Assembly (NCBI RefSeq): GCF_949628215.1
Contig: NC_134276.1
Span: 217,516,610 to 217,580,609 of the forward strand
Reading direction: 5' to 3'
Length of the DNA: 64,000 nucleotides
From: Phalacrocorax aristotelis
Lineage: Eukaryota; Chordata; Aves; Suliformes; Phalacrocoracidae
Under the pieces are notes generated by a model. It was not told the origin of the DNA, ran no database searches, and saw nothing but the letters and a program-made list of their open reading frames with translations. This document shows, in pieces, positions 29,459-44,400 of this stretch. The stretch's first letter is position 1. Every line of letters begins with the position of its first letter. The position numbers and the translations under genes were made by a program.

Positions 29459-32400
29459 GTATCCTTCCCGCACCACCACCCCCCTCCCCAAAACCGGGGA
29501 GGGGGGGCGTTTGGGGGCGTCCCTCCGCTGGCAGCCCCGGGGGGGGAACCCGCCTCCTCGGCCGGGCCTCGCACCGGGGACGTCGACGACGGGGGTAACC
29601 GGGGAACCCCCTCCAGTGTCGCCCCCACCCCGGCGGGCGGCGGCAGCGCCCCTTTCTAAAGCCAGGCCTAGGCCTCTCCCTAGAGCTGGGGGGGTTGGAC
29701 CTGCAAACCCCCAAACCCCCCGTGTTGTGAGGGTCCCCCATTACGGGAGGGGAGGCCTAACACACCCCCCACCATCCTTATTTTAGGGGGAGGTTTATCC
29801 CCTTCCATGGCTTGACAGCCAGCAGCTGGGGTGCCCTGGGGGTGTCCCTGCAGGTGTCGTCCCCCCACCCCTTGGTGACTGCCTCCCTCCCAACCTGGGT
29901 GCCCTGCACCCCCCCCCCCCCCAGCCTGTGGCCCAGCCACCGGGGGAGGGCGAGGAAGGGGAGAGCAGCCACAGCCCAAAGAAAGGCTTTTGTGGTGTTT
30001 ATTATTATTTACTCTTTGATTTCAGCCTGCGGTTCACAAAGCTTCTGGTGCTGGCTTAGGGATTTAATTTGGGGGGGGGAGCAGTGGGGGATATGCCCCC
30101 CACCGCCCTGGGGACTGGCCACGGCTGGGTGATGGGGGGGCTTGGGACAGCGGGCTGGGGCCCGCAGCCCATCTTGCAAATGGTCCCGTTTATGTAACGC
30201 TCCAGGTTGGGTTAGGCTTTATTATTTTTATTCCCCCCCCCCCCCCCCCCCCCCGCCCTTATGTGATAGATCTGTTTATATTTTTCCTTCTTCATTTTTA
30301 TTCTTGGCCCTTTACAGGGTGGCGAATCCTTTTTCTCCCTGTCTGGAGTGTGGGTGGCGTTGAAAAATATAATTGGGAATTTGGTTCTAGGATTGTTTTA
30401 TTAATAGTTTTTGTTTACAAGGTGGCAGTGTGTGCTGGAGGGGTTAGAAATGACAAGAGTGGCTGAAATGTTTTTCAGCTCTTGTTGACTGAACGTGCCT
30501 GACCTCCCGCAGCCAGGACTCGGGTCTGGTGGCTCTAACTTGGCGTGTCGAGGGGTCGAGAAATGGGTCTGATTTAGTTTCCAGAGAGAGATAAACAAAC
30601 TCACTTGGATTTTGTGTTGGTTTTTTTTTTGGAGGGGGGTGGGAGGGAGGAGCAGCACCGCTCCTGTTTGTAGCATAGGGTGGCTTATCGAAGGAAACTT
30701 CTGTTTGACGTTCAGCCTGCGCGTTCTCTCTACAAAGCTGCTCTTCGTATATTTTTCGCCTTGTTTTTAAGCAAATAGGAAATGACTACCGATCATGCTT
30801 GAATCTGAGCTATTTTTATCCGGGGGTTTAAAGTTACACACATGTCAGACTCTGCCGAACGCCAATTGCGATCAATGCTTAATCGCACCGGGAGGAGGGT
30901 CGGGATTTCCAGCTGTTTAGTGTGGAGGGGGGAAAAATAAAATCTTCCTTAGGGATAGTCTGGAAAGAGGTCTGGGCTGGAGAGGGGCTGAGGCCCAACC
31001 TGATCCGCTGCTGCTCTCCTTTCCCCTCCCCCCCCCCCCCCCTTTTTTATTTTTCTTCCCCCTTTTTGTTCGATTTCTAGCCAGCATCTTCAGCGATGGC
31101 AGCATTTTAGGAGACAAAGAGCAGGTTTTTTCTGAAGTGGCTTCGCTTGCTCTGTGTTTCTAGCAGCGGCCGGGCTGTGTGGTGGTAGGTAGAAAGCCCC
31201 GAATATCTGGCATTCCTCCCGACGCTGGGTAGTTTCCGCTCTGCTCTCTTTCTCCCCCCCCCCGACAAAAGAAACCCAAGGTTTTTCCAAAAGCGAAGCT
31301 CATGTTGTGAGCAAAGCCTTCCCGGTGTTTTGAGGGGTGAGGGTTAGAGCGGTCGGTCTCCTGTGGACAACAAACTTAGGAAGTTGGATGTGTCAGATGA
31401 CTCTCCTCACCACTCCTCCCTCCCCAGCCTTTTTTGTTTGTCTGCCTGGCTTGCCTTGCCTGCCCGGGTGAGCGCAGCTCGCTAGGCCCAGGCTCCCGAG
31501 ACGCTTCCCTGGGGAATCTTCCTCTCTGGAAGCTGGTCTGAAATAAGGGGCTGGTTCCAGACATGGGAGCAAGGAGGGTCTTGGTGGTGACCAAAGGAAA
31601 GAGGGCTCGACTGAAGGAATGTACTTGAAGACTGCTCCTCCCTGGGGCTTGAGGGTTTTGTTTTTGTGTTGGGTTTTCCTCCACCCCCTCACCCCCCCAC
31701 CCCCCCCGCCTTCTTTTTTGCTGCCATTTTCATTACAGTTTCCCTTTTCAGTCCCTTTTCGTGTCTCTGATGGAGAATAATGGCATGGATTTATGGCCTG
31801 CCAAGGGCTACCTTTTTGAGTAGGGAGGGGGTGATGGCCGGAGTGAATAACACCGCTGCCTTCTCCTGCTTTGACAGGTTTAGGAGCCGAGCTGGGTCTT
31901 TTTATTATTCCTATTTTCAATCCTAACACGTCCGTGTCCTTTTGTGGATGCCTCTTTGTGAGCAGGGAAGGGGAGAGGTTGCTCGGCTCTCTGGAGCTTG
32001 AGGGGGGGCAGGCAGAGCTCTGTGTGTGTGCGTTAATGTGTTGAACTGATGTTTAATAATCGCCTGGACGATTATGTGCTGAAACTCTGAGTCACTCATT
32101 GTTTCTCTCCCTGATCGTGCTCGGAACGTTGTGCAAACCCTGGGGAAGGGCCTGTAGTGGGGAGCCACACTGCCTTCCTCCCCTCCTGGGGGGCTGCTGC
32201 CCCCCACCACGCTTACTGAAGTTTTCTGGATGACCTGTGTACCCACAGAGTGGGGGGCGCTGCCTGCCCCCCACCTGTGAGCGTGGCTTTGCAAGGAGGC
32301 TCTGTGTCCCCCAAAACGCCTCGGGACCCGCTCGCCCGTGGCCTGGAAGCGTGGGGATGTCCCGTGGGCCTGCCGGGAAGCACTCAAGCTCAAGGCCAGG

Positions 32401-35400
32401 CCTCTCCAGGTAGCCCCCAGCCCAGGCGCCCCAACCCCAACGACTGCAGGGTGCCGGAAGGTGGGGGGATCCCATCCCCGGTTCCCCCCAACTTCGGGGC
32501 GAGCTGCTGGCCTTGGAGCTGTGTTTGTAGGCAAGAGGCCTCGGGCAGAGCTCGCAACTCCGCGGATTGGCTGCTCTGTTACTACCCGGAAACCGGGGCC
32601 GGGGCGGAGCGAGCCGGCAGCTGATGGGGTGCCCCAGCCAGCGTGTTTACACCCATGGGGGGGGGGACACGCACCCCGCAGCGCCCCCAGACCACGGGGC
32701 CCTTTTCCGCCGGCCGCAGCCGTTCCAAGCTGGGGTTTATTGTTCTGCGCCGGGGAGCAACACGGGCACTCCAGGGCGAGCTGTTGCAGCCTTCCCTTGG
32801 ACGGGAGTTTATTTTACACTGATTTATTTTCCTCCTTTTGTGGATAGATGCTTCTGGCTGGGTTGTAGTCCCCAAGCTCTATTTTTGAGCATCGAGGCTG
32901 GTAAAGGGAAGTGTCACCCTGTTCTGTGCATGAAAGGAATTATAAATAGTGCCCAGCTTCATTTGAATCTCCCTGTTCTGACCAGTTTACAGAGCTGAAG
33001 GTTTGTAGCACACGTCAGAGCTACCGGGGAGAGTAATACACGGAGCGTTGCGCTCCCTTCTAATTTTAGGCTCATCCTGAGTCAAGGAGAATAAAGGTAC
33101 AAAGCTCCTTAGTTTACCTGCGGAGTATTTTGTAATCGCAAAACTCCCTGTGTTTACTCCACTGAGATCAGCTGAGGCAAAGGGTAGGACAGTTTACATT
33201 TGGGATAAATTCCTTTTTATGTTCGTTATAGGCTTACACCGCACTTATCATCCTATTTGAACACCTTCCAAGAGTCGCGTTGAGCAATACGACCGTCACG
33301 TGGCTTTGTTCGCTTTGGCCTGTCCCCAGGGGAAGAGCATGTGCGCTGGAATGTCTTGCTTTGGTAGGGTTTGGTGGTGTTTTGTTGTTGGGTTTTTTGG
33401 TTGGTTTGTTGGTTTGGTTTGGTTTGGTTTTTTAAAGGATAGACATTTCTGGAAATTTTTATAAGTCAGAATGTAAATTTTAAAATGGCATGCTACACTT
33501 CTTTCTGCTCTACTTCTGGGGCTTCGTTTTAATGAGGTCTCCAGGGATGAGGGTAATCGCGTGGTGGTACTTCAAAACGCACAAAGACATGGTGACGGCC
33601 CCGTTTCAGAACTAGGAGGCCCCCCCACTGTCCCCAAAGCAGCCAGAAATGCTGGCACAGGTTGTGGCTTATAAATAAAATCGAGTTAAACGCGGCTCAG
33701 GACGTATAGTTGCTACCTGCCGTTACAAAAACTTTAAATCTCTGGATCATTCTGCCAAAACCAACCCAACTAGAGGAAAAAAAAATCATCTTTGTTGCCT
33801 AAATAACAACTTTTCGAGGGTATCATCTTGCTGCTTTTAGAGCTGAATGCGGCGTCTTTGCTGGTGGCTGGGGTTTTTCTTTCCCTCCCCCCCGAAAGGA
33901 CGGGCTCTTGGCTGGAACTGTAAGTTCACTCTTCCATTGTTGCCTTGTCAGTTTGATCGCGGAGGCTATTGAAGCTGGGGCTTGTCGAACAGACCTGAAA
34001 GCACGGTGCACCTGCTTAATCATATAATTGCGATGGTCCTTGAGATGAAACTGTAGAATATGAATTTGGTTAAGGCGGCTTGGAGCGGAGTGCCTGTTCT
34101 AGCTTGACATCCCAGCCCTATTTAAAATAAGAAAAATAAAGCCTTTGTATCGCTCTGTGTTTGGGTAATTTTAACTATTTCTCTGTCTCATTCCCCAGAC
34201 TTGGAGCAGTGATTTTGGTATTCTGAATGGTAGCTAGTCATCTTTAGGATTATGCTTAAGGTACCCAGTTCTTAAGACTAAACTGGCCTTAGATTACTAA
34301 ATGCCGATTAAACAAATCGTGGAGGCTGTTTCTTTGTAGTAACAGTTTAAAAAAAAAAAAGTGCATGCAGGATTTCAGTAAAACTAGTGGCTTGCCTTGT
34401 AAAATGGTGTCCCTGCTCTCCTTTCTGCTGCTGTGTCTAGAAGGGCGTGCTTGATAATTCTTCTCTCTTTTCCAGTGAAGCTGTACCGTGATCTAAGCAG
34501 GCTTGGATTTGTAGTAGGTGATTGTTTTTAAGTGTCATCGCGACTATCTTACAATCCCAGCAAGCTTTTGGAAACGCATCTCACTGAGTGCACTCCCACG
34601 TGTTCAACATTTCTTAGCAGCAGCAGCCAATAACGTTAGCTTCGAGCATGGCTGCAAATCTTGCAAACCCTGTTAAAGTCTTAATATGTAGGATTAAGCA
34701 GAAGATGCCCCTGATGAGGCTCTGCATTGTTTCATTTGCCAGGGAAATACTACATTTAATCTTCATGTAAGTACGGCTTGCGTTTTGTCCTGGTTCTGGC
34801 ATGAAAATCACATTTTTTTAAAAAAAAAAAAACAACAAACAAAACAACATAAAAAACAATCTTAAGAAAAGCTTATAAGCAAAGCCTTGAGGTTGCTGGA
34901 CGCTTGCTTTGTTGATACCTGAGTGCAAAGCAGGAGGAGCTGCCCCATGTTGTGCTGCTGCCTTCCTCTCTTGAGCTCCTGGAAAGCAGAGGTGTGCTCT
35001 TTCAGAGTGTTTTCTTTGTTTTTAGAAGAACATGAATTAATCGCTCCTTCAACTCCGTGTTTAATTGATGTCTTACCTTGTGCCTACCTGTTGTACCTGG
35101 AGCAGGTTGAGCAGACTGTTAGTCTGGAAGCCGAGGGTGTAAATCCTGCAAGGTGCCGAGTGCCTCCTTTGGACAGTTGGGCGCACGCGGAGCTCGCACC
35201 TTGCCGCTGGATCACTCCGGGAGAAGGTGGTGGCAGCTCCATCCTTGGAGGTTCCAGGTTTGCCCCTTCCGCGCGAATGCTGGCAGTGAGGGGGAGATGC
35301 TTGAGGACAACGGGGGTTGCCTGAGGGCAGAGGTTGGCAATCCCGCCTCGCTCCCAAAGGGGCAACTCGCTGCACAGGCTTTTGCTTCTTGGGCAGGATC

Positions 35401-38400
35401 CCATTCTTGGACCCATCCACCCTTCTCTGTATCCTTTTTGCAAGTGAAAGTGAAGGAGTGCTTAAAACAAGAGTCCTGATAGACTTTTCTCCCCATTTTT
35501 TTTTCTTATTTTTTTTTCTTCAAGCAAGGTAAAGCAGCAGAAATAGGGCTGTTAGGAAGGGAAGGGTGCATCTGAAACCACCCCAGCATAGAGCAATTGC
35601 TGGTTGCAGTATAACTTAATGTTCTCGGCACCTGTTGGTACTTGGTGCCCTTCTTAAACCGTGATTTAATCGGAGTCATAACCAGGATAAACACATAACA
35701 GGTTGTTGTTAAGGCAGGAAAGTACCCACAGTTAAAGCGACAGGCTCCCGTATGGAGCGGGTTCCCAGCCAAATAGCTCTCCGTTTCACTGTCTGCTTAA
35801 ATTAGAGGTGATGTGATGCTGAGAAAGAGGTGTCTGAATTTTCTGCTTTGTTCTCCTGCCGTTCTGGACATCATTCCAGCAGCAAAAATAAGAGATTGCC
35901 GAATAACATTTTTTTAATATTGAATGTGAATGATATATGTGGGTGTGCGTATAGGAGTTCAGTGTTTCATTGTGTGTCTTATTGTGTGCATTCAGCTTCC
36001 CTCCTTTCACTCCCTCCATTTCCCTGTGGATTTTGTCCATGTATTTCTGGAATAATGAACATAGAGCATTGCTCTTTGTTTTTCTTCACCAAAATAGAGC
36101 TCGCGTGACTGAAGAATCATACGACCTTGCCATCTCTAGTTTCTACTAGGTCATGCAGCCTGTGTGCCGGTGCCTGTCGATTCTAGCAGGGAGCTTGTGG
36201 ATGAACTGCCCTCGCTGTTAGAAAACGCTCCGTGTGATGGATCTTTTACCACATCCCAGGGAAATGGTCTGAGTTAGTTTTATTGCTGGCAGAACCACGT
36301 GGTTCTCACTTTTTTGTTAAACCCCCACCCCCAATTTTTTTATTCCTTTTTTCCGCCTTCTTGGGAGGTTCGGAATTGTTTGTTCTTTGATGCTGATGGA
36401 CTTTGAATATTGGTCAGCTGTTGCAGCGGAGTACAAGCTCTCACTCACTCATCACTAAAGCAATCCCTGCTTAGTCTTTGCCATGTTCTTCCCTCTCCCG
36501 TCCCCGCTCAGTCCCTTCGGCCTTATGACTGCTAACCTCTAAACGCTATCTCCTCATCTTCCGTCTCCATCTTCTTCCCGTTCCTCAGCCTTTCTGATAA
36601 TGATCTGTCTGAGATTGAGGGTGGATTTAGTCTCTGGGAAAAAGGTGATTTCACTGCTGCTTGGGCTTGCGTAGCCATTAACGATTCTGCAAACCAGGGC
36701 TGGTACTGGATTCAGGACTAAGATACCATTTTTTATTTTTTTTTTGTTACTGTTTCAGCTTCCAAGAGCTGTCCTCTAGTCTTAAATCATTTGACTTATT
36801 CCCTGGAGCAAATTGATTCAGCCTTCCAAGAGAAGCCAAATCACTCACAGTCCATTTTCTTGGCATTAGGTGTTTCAAATCAGGTAGAGGGGTGGATCTG
36901 TGTGTAACGTTTTTAAACTGAGGTGGTGGTGGTCTGTTGACTCTAATCCCTTTTAAACTGCGAATTACAGAGGATGCCTGTATATTCTGCATGATCCACA
37001 TACAGGAAAGTGCAGGAGGTGGTGTAGACTTCCAGATATTAGTGACTCAGTGCGAGGAAGGGATAGCCATTTTCGATCGTTCTCAGTGGGTCGAATGCTG
37101 CTTTCCAGAAATCATCGCGTTTTGCTGGTACAGGCTTTCCTTGGACTAAATGCCAGAAGAAAGAAGCACAAAATAGTTTCTTTGAGATTGTACAAATAGA
37201 GCGTCTGGGGGGATTTTCTGAAACGTTTTGCACTATTGGCTGTAGCTGGCTTTAATTTCTTTGTGATACTCCCTTAAAAATGAATGTTTTAAATTTGCAT
37301 TAATGTTTATGTTAGGAAAAGTCTGCTGCCCTTTAGGGGAGCTTAACCCTGGAGGCGTTTGTCATCCCCCGTGAAAGGTTGAGGTTAAAAGCTGACAGTT
37401 GATTGTTAGATAAATTTTGCATTATTTCCAAATTCCAGTGGGCTTTTCACCTGGCCTTGAGCGCTTTCTCCTGTGAGGGTCAGGGGTGGTGGGGGACTTA
37501 ACACGCAAATTAGAGATGTGCAAATCATCTCTGCCTTCCTGACTGCCTGGGTACTCACCGTGTTAAAAGCTGATTGTTTCTAGGCAGTCGGCTGTGGACT
37601 TTTGTAATGACTGTATTGGGACAGACTCTATCCAAATGGAGGTGAACAAGAGGGGATGAGGTGGTGGTATGCATAATGAATGAATGGTATTGAGAGAGGA
37701 TGAATGGTGTCCAGTCCCGGCCCCTGAGCGAGGTATGACAGGGAAAGGTAAGCTTAAGCAGGTTTGCACTGGAAGAGACTCTGGCAGGCCCTAAAGTCTG
37801 AGATTTTGACTGAAACCTAACACGATTTAGGATAGGACCAGGTACTTACGCAGTTATCAAGCATAGCCCCTGACAAAGGTAAAAATCAGTGTGTGTACTA
37901 AAGCAGGCCTGCATGTCCCTGATTAACCTCTGGCGTGGTAGATTGATAGATGCAAAGTTGAAGACATTGATAAATTATTAACTTAAGCTCTTTGGCATTT
38001 CTTGGTGGACTGTGTTGCTCTGTTTTGGGTTGATGGTGGCAGGACCAGGCGTGCTCTGGAGCTGTGAAGTGACTGAGCAGGGGCAAATGCCTGATGAGAC
38101 ACCCCTTCTTTTGCAGCAGCAAAGCTGGATGAGAACATAAACCCAGGTTGTCTGCTGAGGTCGGACTGGAGCTCGAAAATCATTTTGTTCTTAAAGGTGT
38201 CTCTAGATCTAAATGCTATTTTAAACCTGTGCTGTGAAACTGCAGTTTAGTTTTTGATCACCATTGTGGACATGGTTGAAGAATTAAAACTCATCTGGGT
38301 TTCAGGGACAAATGAAGCTGCTCCTTTAAGTCTTGCTCAGTCAACTGTAAATGGTTTGAAGCCAGATGCTTTTTTTTTATTTTATTTTGAAAACAGCCAG

Positions 38401-41400
38401 GTTTGGTTTTTAAATGCATTTGGAGAGGGGGCCTGTTGGCTTTTCTTAAACCCAGTATCAGCCTTGGGAGATCTCCACTGAGAGGAACCTGGTGCTTTTG
38501 AAACCTGAAGGAAGAGAGCATGGCATGGAGTTGGTGATGGATGCAATCCCAGACTTGCCCTCGTGTCCTGGCTGTTCCAAAGCTGTTTTGTTTGGAGAAA
38601 GTCCTCTTCTTAGTCCTGCTCTTCCTAGAAAGGTTGGACTAGATGATCTCTGAGGTCCCCTCCAACCTGTGATTCTGTGATTCTTTTTTTTTTTTCTTCT
38701 TTTTTTTCCTCTTTAGGGATGGGGAGAGGTTTCTCCCTGGTGATACGCCTAATCAAAGTTGGTGGAAGCTAATGCTCTTATGCTCTCCTTTCTGCTGAAG
38801 GCAGATGAAACCGGTTATGTTTTCCTTCCTTCTAATACCACTAATTCAAACTCACTGACCTTCCCCCTCAGATCTTCAAAGCCAACACAGCTGAATATGA
38901 ATGTGTGCAGAGTGCTGGTTTCACATAGCAGTAAGGCAAGTTTTAAACCTCACAATAACTGGGCTGCTTTCATGCTGAGCTCGTGTTCTGCGTGAGAGAT
39001 GTGTCCGTGCCGGTGGTGCTTGGGAGCAGTCCTCCGCAGCGGTGCGTTGCAGTACTTGAAGGTATCTACTTCACGCTTGGCGGTGGCGTTTGCAGTTCGC
39101 TTGGACAAGAATGACGTATCGTGGACTGATATCTGCAAAAGTTTTGCTGCTGGCCTTGCTTTGTAATTCTTGAATTTGTATGGCAGGGTTGTAAAGTAAA
39201 CAAGGCTGAAATAAAGAAACAACCCTTCTAGGAGTAAAGCACTTACCCTGGAAATGTCAACTCTAACTGCGAAGTGACTCAGCATGGTTATACCAACTTA
39301 CTCCTCGGTGCTACCGAAGCCACCTCCTACTTCTTTTTTTTTTTTTTTTTTTTTTTTTTCTTTTAAAGCTTTCAACCTGCCACAGTGTCAGTTGTGAAAT
39401 GAGGGAAGCAGTGAAAATAAGGAAGCTAAATGATCAGCGTTTTGTTTAACAAGCTTGGCATCGTAGGTAATTTAATACTCCCGGCCTAGGGGAGGAATCT
39501 GTGCATGGTTATTGGGGTAAGCTTAGATCCCAAGAGGAGAATGTGGCTTTGAGAGACTGGTGGGGACGACGCTTGGTTGAAAAGTTGAGATGTCAGAAAT
39601 CAGATCCTTGTAACTCAGTACCAGAGTCTGTGTTCCTTGAAAGGGAAGGTATGCGAGGAGGTGTTAACTCACCCTTCTCGTGGCTGACAGGAGCGACTGT
39701 ACCCTGCAAGTGAGCTTACGGCTAGTGCTGCTTCATGCCTTTTTAAAAAGTGTGGACACTATAATGAAGTCCTATGTTTTGTGTAGAGCTCCATGCTCTT
39801 GGATTTAAACAGAATCTGGCTTGCTTGCAAGCCTGATCTTAGCTTGATCTGTTATAAGTTAGTCATAATCCAGGCTTTTTTTATTTCTTCATGGTTTCTG
39901 CCATGTCGTCTTTTGTTTGATGTTGGCAGTGTGAGCAGAAGGTTGCCCTGAAAAGGTAAGTTTAAATACTTGCCTTGTTTGGATCAAGACAGCAGAGATT
40001 TTGCCAGTAAATAGCCATGCTCTGCTAACTTTGCAGAAGGGAAAAGCTGTGCATTTCACACGTGGAGAAGAGTCACAGCGCTAGCGGCTGGGGCAGGGGG
40101 CGAGATCTCGAAACACTAGTTGTGGTTAAGTGCAAGACTGAAGAAATACATCCCCGTGGTTTCAGCAAGTCATTTAAACTGCGAACCCTGTTTTAATTAT
40201 TGGTTGCTGCTTGAATTTCCCCAGCATAATACTGAGACTTGCATCTTGCCAAATGAAACAAAAAATACTGTAGAATTGAAATTATTAGCAATAATGTACT
40301 CGTCATGTCAAGCCCTTGCATCCATGAGAAGGCACTGTTCTGCATTTAAAAGCGTGCCATAAATGTGCATATGCTCTGAAAGAAATAAGAAAATTTGCTG
40401 ACCCACTGAAATCAACTTGATGTTCAGTCCTGCAAAGCTTATTGACCACTGGGCAATTAAACCGTCTGCCCATCCTTTACTGCTAAGCTCAGTTTTGCAG
40501 ATTTAGAGTATAGATTGTTTAGGAGAGGGGTGTGTTTGATTCTCTGCATATGTTGAAGCCAGAGGATTAGATTCTTGGGTTAGGACTCGGAGCGATCAGG
40601 TGCCAGCGTGGGAGCCGCTCTCCCTGAGCGGCTTCACATCGGTTCCTGCAGACACATGTCGGTTCGTGCAGATCCTCAGGTGCAGTCCCTTGCCTCACCT
40701 TTACAGCGACTTCTACTTACTGAAAATCTGTCTCTTCACACTGGCCAGCTGTAGCTTTTTAAATGTCAGTTCTGCAGAAAGAGAAAAATATTTGTCACTT
40801 CAGTGTGATGCATCGGAAAAAGTTTCGGGGTTAAGCAAAGAAGATTTGCCTGTTACGCCTGTTTAGTCATAGCAAGGAATGTGTTTTGTGAGTTTATTGT
40901 CTGCCTGGAGATTCTAGCAAAGGTAATTTGAGGCTGTCATGCAAAGGTGCCTCGAGATTGAGATCCTCGAGGTGGATTGAGAACTGGCTGAACGGCAAAG
41001 CTCAGAGGATCATGATCAATGGGGCAGAGTCTAGTTGGAGGCATGCAACTAGTGGTGTTCCCCAGGGGTCTGTGCTGGGTCCAGTCCTGGTCAACACATT
41101 CATCAGTGACCTGGACGAAGGGACAGAGCGTCCCCTCAGCAAGTTCACTGATGATACCGAGCTGGGAGGAGCAGCTGATACACCAGTAGGCTGTGCTACC
41201 ACCCAGCGAGACCTGGACAGGCTGGAGAGCGGGGCCCAGGGGAACCTCATGGGATTCAACAAGAGCCAGTGCCAGGTCCTGCCCCTAGGGAGGAACAACC
41301 CCCCGCACCAGCACAGGCTGGGGGTGACCTGCTGGAGAGCGGCTCTGCTGAGAGGCCCTGGGGGTGCTGGGGGGCAGCGAGGTGACCCTGAGCCAGCACC

Positions 41401-44400
41401 GGGCCCTTGGGGCCAAGGGGGCCAGCGGTGTCCTGGGGTGCATGGAAAGGAGTGTGGCCAGCAGGGCGAGGGAGGTTCTCCTCCCCCTCTGCTCTGCCCC
41501 AGTGAGGCCACACCTGGGGGGCTGCGTCCAGTTCTGGGCCCCCCAGTTCAAGAAGGACAGGGAACTGCTGGAGCAAGGCCAGCGCAGAGCTGCCAAGGGG
41601 ATCAGGGGCTGGAGCATCTCCCTTGTGAGGAAAAGCTGAGAGACCTGGGCTTGTTCAGCCTGGAGAAGAGAAGGCTGAGGGGGGATCTCATCAGTGCTTA
41701 TAAATACCTGAAGGGCAGGTGTCAGGAGGATGAGCCGGCCTCTTTTCAGTGGTGCCCAACGCCAGGCCAAGGGGCAACTCTCTCTCGCCAGTTTTCTGCA
41801 GACTTGGAAGGCACAAGAAGCGAGTGTAAAGATAGGTGAACTTTGTAATCCTCGGTAGGTTTTGTTTGATTTTATATAGCAGCTGGGATCTGTTGCTGAG
41901 CACTCAGGGAAAGGCTGCACAGTCAGGTGTGTGGTGTTATGATGTTGAAGGCTTTTACTCTCCTTCACAAGGCGCTTCAAACAGCAGAAAAGCCCTTTAA
42001 AGGAAAGAAGGTCCTGAGCTGGCAGGTTATGTGCTTCTGCTGATAAGCGTGCCTTGTCACTGGTGTTAGTTTTCTCCTGCTCGTTTTCCTTAATGCACAA
42101 AAATTGTGGTCAAGAGCATGTAAAACACCCGCTGCAGGAGGAGAATGTTCTCCTAATTCTTCAGCAAGATATAGGACGGATCAGAAGCTGACACCGCTTG
42201 GCTCAAAGCCGTTGTATATAGGTGTGAATCGATAACTACTTTTCACCATTTGGTTCTCCCGAAGTCACCCAAAATGCATCAGGACTTTGCAGCATGCACG
42301 TTCTTCTCTTAGGAACTGAATGGAGCTGCCCAGGCTGCCACATGCATCACAGAAACCCACAACAACTGTTTTTAGGTCATTACCAGACAGGACTAAATTT
42401 AGCATATGAGCCAGAAGTGTGAGGCTTTGTATCCAGCCTCCTGCCTGGTCCTTATTTCTGGGCTGTCTGCTTGGGCTGTGCCCTACAACCAGTTGTACAT
42501 CTGGTGAAGATGAAGGATGAACCCCCTGCCTGCTTTTGCTTTTTAATCACACAGAGCAGGGACATCGCTGAGGTTTGTTTGCAAAGTTCCCAGATAACAC
42601 CGTATGAAGTGGAGAGGGAGTTGTAGGGAAGAGCACAAGCAGTTTGCTGAGCTAGTGATAGGATATGGAGCTTCTCACCCCATGGATGACGGGCTTGAGT
42701 TCCCATCTGGGTTGACAGTGGTTCCAGGTGGCCAAGAGGAGAAGCCTGTCCAGTTTTTGGTTGCCTGTGTATTGGTTGGCTGCCTCCATAGCCCAAAAGC
42801 TGTGGATAGCTGAACTCTGGTTGCTGCCAAAGATCTGCACTGGTCCGGGGATGGGAACAGCTCACGCTTGGAGCAAAGGGGGAAGCGCTTTTCTCATTAA
42901 CCCTAAAACACATCTCAAGGAGAGAATGTTCCCATGACTGTTCTTTTGAGCCCCACATCTCTGCTAAAATTCTCAGGATGGCAGAGATGAGTAAAGCTGG
43001 GGGGGAATAAGTCACCCTGACAGTATGAGGGAAAATTTTAAGGCTGCTGGGAGCAGCGTGCTGGTCCTGCAATTCCAAGATGTCCTTTATTTTAACTTCT
43101 TTGGTTGTTCTGGGATTCTGTTTATTTGCAGTAGCACACTGGTTAGTTGGGGGTTTTCTGTGGATTAGTAATATTGTCATCCAAAATGGCTTAAAGTGTG
43201 TCAAGTCTGCTTAATTCTGATTTATTAAAGAAGGCTGTGATAAATGTGTGTCTTTGAAACTCTCGCTGGGTCTGCCAGAGGTCACCTGTGATTCAGAGCA
43301 TCTGGCGGAGGTCAGTGCTAGGCTTTTTGTTCTGTAGTGGTGTAAGCTTTGGGGATTTTTTCAGCTCATCTCTGAAGGAGGAGATACTTCAAACTCGGTG
43401 GCAAAATCCCACTTTTCAGGCAGCTGCACCCACTAACGACTAAACTGTGTTAATTAGTTTTTAGTGCAGTGGCAGTAGTGTTCCTTTGTCCCTTCTATAA
43501 TAGCCAGCCAAACGGATGATGTCAAGGAATCTTCTGTTTCAGCTGAATTTAACTAATTATAAGAAAGCACTGCCTTCACCCTCCAAAGCTCGGTAACACA
43601 GTCTCAAAGCTGGGAATAGCAGTGGTCTAACAATAGCATTTATATTGATAGCGTGGCTTGTATTACGGCGATGTACGCAAAACTCGATTACAAAGTTCAG
43701 TTTTAAATTGACTGCTTTTTTTTTTTAAATCAGCATAACAAACTTCAGGTATTGTTATTCCTGCAGGAAACCTTGAGGCAAGTGTTCTTCCTGTGGCTAT
43801 CAGGAATATGTGGACATAAATTGGGATGGCTAATTTGTAAAGCTCCCCTGGGCTCTGTCTTTAGATAACTGATGTGCCTCTCGTTAGGGAGTTGAGAGGG
43901 CAGGGGGATCATTAAGCCTGAGCAGATGTGCTAGAACCAGCTCTTGGACCAGAAGCAAAGGGCTGGGTGATGAGGAGCTCTGGACTCAAGTGCGTGCAGA
44001 CTTGCTCCTCTGTCCTGGACCCCATCTCCAAGCGGATTTGGTGCTTCTGCTGGGTAGGAGGCTTGGCTTTGAAAAGCTTTGAAATGGCCAGCGGTGAGAG
44101 CACCTTCCAAACCCTTCTAGGGATGTTTCCCAGTCTCTTCCCAGCCTTTCCATCTGTACAGCTCAGCGGTCCTTTCAGAGGAAACTGCTTGGCCACAGCG
44201 ACGAGGACTATGTATTCCTGTGTTTCAGTAACACCCTCTGCTGTTCTGCTGGTCACCCTATTAAAAAAACACTACCTTTTTCCCTTCCTCCAATTGTGGT
44301 GGTGTCATTTGTGCCAGAGCGGGTTTAATGAACCCCTGCCTTCCCTCGAGGTGTTCAGATCGGACGTTTGTGTGCAGGGGCTTAGTCACATCGCTGGAGA

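Noticed and set aside
28895-29741. Minus-strand open frames of up to 240 codons across the UBE2H island
   Set aside because: Arg/Pro/Ala-rich translation of a CpG island, antisense to UBE2H exon 1; no family signature.
40928-41839. 303-codon plus-strand open frame
   Set aside because: It is a CR1 ORF2 fragment. The true match changes frame at least twice inside it, so this is not a host gene.
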